Assembly: GCA_026706505.1 (NCBI GenBank)
Contig: JAPOYQ010000604.1
Coordinates: 1-10,751 of the forward strand
From: Gemmatimonadota bacterium
GTDB lineage: Bacteria > Latescibacterota > UBA2968 > UBA8231
DNA length: 10,751 nt
Direction of reading: 5' to 3'
Shown here: positions 10,080 to 10,751 of the stretch, one piece after another
Layout of the letters: each line of letters begins with the position of its first letter
Position numbering within the stretch: position 1 is the stretch's first letter
The notes under the pieces: model-generated
Databases searched by the model: none
Told to the model about the DNA's origin: nothing
Seen by the model: only the letters and a program-made list of their open reading frames with translations
Made by a program: the position numbers and the translations under genes

Positions 10080-10751
10080 CTATTTGAGACTGCGGATGAA
10101 GTAGAGCAGGCGCTTGAAAAAGTTTGGCCGGATGCCGGGGTTCTCAGTGCGTTGGGCCACCACGTGGTAGGCTTGGAGCTGGTGATTGTACATGGCGTGG
10201 GACCCGCCCCACAAATACAGGCGGAAGGCGCGGAAAACCGCTTCGCCCCAGCGCTCAACCACGGTCTGGCGGTTGGCCTCAAAGCGAGAGGCCCAGTGCT
10301 TCAGCGTCAGGGCGTACTCGTGAGTTTCATCTACCACTTCCTCCACCTTGAAGCCGTGCATGAGAAATTCTTGCAGCAGGTCGGGTAGGCACAGGTACGT
10401 GTGGGTGCCGGGGTAGATATAGCGACGCACAAAGTTGCTTACCTTGTATTTTTCGAGCGTGGCCGAGGCGTCCAGATAAATGCGCCCCCCGGGTTTGAGG
10501 CATTTCCACACTTGCGCGGCAAAGTCGCGGTAGTGGGGGATGTGCTCAATGACGCCGAAGATGACGATGGCGTCGTACGGCTCGGGCGGGTCGTGCTCGA
10601 GGAAATCTTCAAGGAGGATTTGGCAGTTCGTCAGCCCTTGTTCGGCGATGAGGTCTTGGTGCAGTCGGTGCGAGTCCTCGGCAATGGTCAGGGCCGTGCT
10701 GTGGATGCCGCGCGGACCGGCGTAGCGGGTAACTGCGCCCCAGCCCGCGCC
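10080..10751 (-). CDS. Cyclopropane-fatty-acyl-phospholipid synthase-like SAM methyltransferase (5' end outside window)
   Basis: This class I SAM-dependent methyltransferase resembles the CFA/mycolic-acid cyclopropane synthase family, whose members transfer a methylene or methyl group to unsaturated acyl chains or to related substrates. The visible 223 codons enter directly at the SAM-binding motif GAGWG, then run through LTIAEDSHRL, LLEDFLEHD and FGVIEHIPHYRDF, which matches the G-M-F-E-H segment of CFA synthases, then LKPGGRIYLD. The C-terminal part, ALTLKHWASRFEANR, ERWGEAVFRAFRLYLWGG and HAMYNHQLQAYHVV, is characteristic of CFA-type enzymes rather than generic methyltransferases. The N-terminal part is beyond the window. 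Its stop at 10080 lies just before the DUF6785 frame, so the two genes are probably co-transcribed. The exact substrate cannot be told from sequence. Confidence 0.82.
   Translation of the reverse strand, partial: GAGWGAVTRYAGPRGIHSTALTIAEDSHRLHQDLIAEQGLTNCQILLEDFLEHDPPEPYDAIVIFGVIEHIPHYRDFAAQVWKCLKPGGRIYLDASATLEKYKVSNFVRRYIYPGTHTYLCLPDLLQEFLMHGFKVEEVVDETHEYALTLKHWASRFEANRQTVVERWGEAVFRAFRLYLWGGSHAMYNHQLQAYHVVAQRTENPGIRPNFFKRLLYFIRSLK

Noticed and set aside
10082..10282. ATG 10282 as the start of the membrane protein
   Set aside because: It would overlap the conserved C-terminal part of the methyltransferase by about 200 bases and add residues with no membrane-protein character.

Overview
The window is a bacterial chromosomal segment made of three blocks that do not look as if they were always neighbours. 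Block 1 (about 1-3040) is GC-rich and read entirely on the minus strand: a Thermus/yeast-type homocitrate synthase, an exported LolA-like protein of a kind common in Acidobacteriota, then hslV and the 5' part of hslU. Block 2 (about 3040-4290) is on the plus strand, has visibly lower GC, and is the debris of a type I restriction-modification locus: a GIY-YIG/DUF4357/DUF4268 gene that has lost most of its nuclease domain, then an hsdR scar in which a start overlapping the previous stop is followed almost at once by an HsdR-like C-terminal tail. Block 3 (about 4313-10751) holds an orphan sarcosine-oxidase-gamma-like gene on plus, then a minus-strand run: CFA-synthase-like methyltransferase (5' end outside the window), DUF6785/DUF6784-type polytopic membrane protein, L-rhamnose mutarotase, trkA and trkH.

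The host is probably an uncultured Gram-negative-type bacterium. The LolA-like protein and hslVU of block 1 suggest Acidobacteriota or a neighbouring phylum. The DUF6785 protein, rhaM and the SoxG-like gene of block 3 are typical of large metagenome-derived genomes from phyla such as Poribacteria, Latescibacteria, Planctomycetes or Acidobacteria. This taxonomy is inference from family memory only. A chimeric assembly joined near 3040 or 4290 cannot be excluded.

Functionally, block 1 contains the committed step of lysine synthesis by the alpha-aminoadipate route, an envelope protein and an ATP-dependent protease. Gaps of 69, 11 and 69 bases suggest one transcript. A textbook intrinsic terminator lies 37 bases upstream of the homocitrate synthase start in the same direction, which suggests attenuation or a severed leader. 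In block 3, trkA and trkH are 8 bases apart and encode the regulatory and channel subunits of a K+ uptake system. RhaM lies directly downstream of the DUF6785 membrane protein and may act with it on sugar uptake. The soxG-like gene and trkH converge and overlap by 26 bases.

No tRNA, rRNA, CRISPR array, transposase or intact novel defence system was seen. The observations most worth following are the decayed restriction locus with its hsdR deletion scar, the terminator before the homocitrate synthase gene, and the membrane protein that lacks a normal start codon.
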